Assembly: GCA_045531235.1 (NCBI GenBank)
Contig: JAZSDQ010000086.1
Location: 1-30,371 of the forward strand
Origin: RGIG5579 sp045531235
Lineage (GTDB): Bacteria > Bacillota > Clostridia > Oscillospirales > SIG627
Reading direction: 5' to 3'
DNA: 30,371 bases
This document shows positions 30,342-30,371 of the stretch, in pieces (position 1 is the stretch's first letter; each line of letters starts with the position of its first letter). Made by a program: the position numbers and the translations under genes. The notes under the pieces are model-generated. The model saw nothing but the letters and a program-made list of their open reading frames with translations. It was not told the DNA's origin and made no database searches.

Positions 30342-30371
30342 AAAAAAAGCAGTCCGATCGGACTGCTTTTT
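30342..30371 (+). terminator. Terminator of the dehydrogenase-etfBA operon
   Basis: A nearly perfect palindrome GCAGTCCGA/TCGGACTGC (30349-30357 and 30358-30366) with seven A before and at least five T after lies just behind the etfA stop. The window ends in the T-tract. It probably works in both directions. Confidence 0.88.

Overview
This window looks like a piece of a spore-forming, Gram-positive Bacillota chromosome, most likely class Clostridia. The markers are a SpoIVB sporulation peptidase, a dnaG-sigA macromolecular-synthesis pair, a ctsR-mcsA-mcsB-clpC stress operon, many diacylglycerol-type lipoprotein signals, strong GGAGG ribosome binding sites, and a lactate-dehydrogenase/EtfBA cassette typical of anaerobes. 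I see no insertion sequence, prophage, CRISPR array or secretion-system island. Gene density is high and operons are tight, with several 4-nt (ATGA) or 1-nt (TAATG) overlaps.

Layout from the left. Positions 1-137 hold the 3' end of a tRNA directly joined to a 5S rRNA gene, which is the end of an rRNA operon on the + strand. A very acidic lipoprotein gene follows (244-732). From 781 to 11472 everything is on the minus strand: a three-gene operon (DUF3810 putative metallopeptidase, Tex RNA-binding protein, AI-2E-family permease), an SPFH/band-7 protein, a four-gene envelope-type operon (phosphodiester glycosidase, unknown anchored protein, PAP2 phosphatase, metallo-beta-lactamase-fold hydrolase) and an HtrA-like protease. 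A small membrane protein (minus) and spoIVB (plus) diverge around 12.1-12.3 kb. A DUF47/PhoU-like gene at 13610-14265 is broken by a -1 frameshift at a run of six T. An orphan ABC solute-binding lipoprotein with a charged coiled-coil insertion (14572-16383) and the dnaG-sigA operon (16564-19534) return to the minus strand, as does trmB-rluA (19791-21379). The right end is mostly on the plus strand: ctsR-mcsA-mcsB-clpC with CtsR operators (21529-26019), a minus-strand AraC-type regulator (26040-26834), and divergent from it an FAD-linked 2-hydroxyacid (lactate-type) dehydrogenase with EtfB and EtfA (26987-30337).

How the genes fit together. Most of the window is core cell machinery: translation (5S, TrmB, RluA-type synthase, Tex), replication priming and transcription initiation (DnaG, SigA), protein quality control (CtsR/McsA/McsB/ClpC, HtrA, SPFH), sporulation signalling (SpoIVB) and energy metabolism (LDH-Etf). 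I found no clear new multi-gene system. The items most worth a second look are a cluster of DnaA-box sequences upstream of dnaG, the frameshifted DUF47 gene, the uncharacterised envelope operon at 6351-10072, the solute-binding protein with a long charged helix insertion, and the Etf-linked dehydrogenase operon. All functions are read from motifs and family knowledge; no database search was run.
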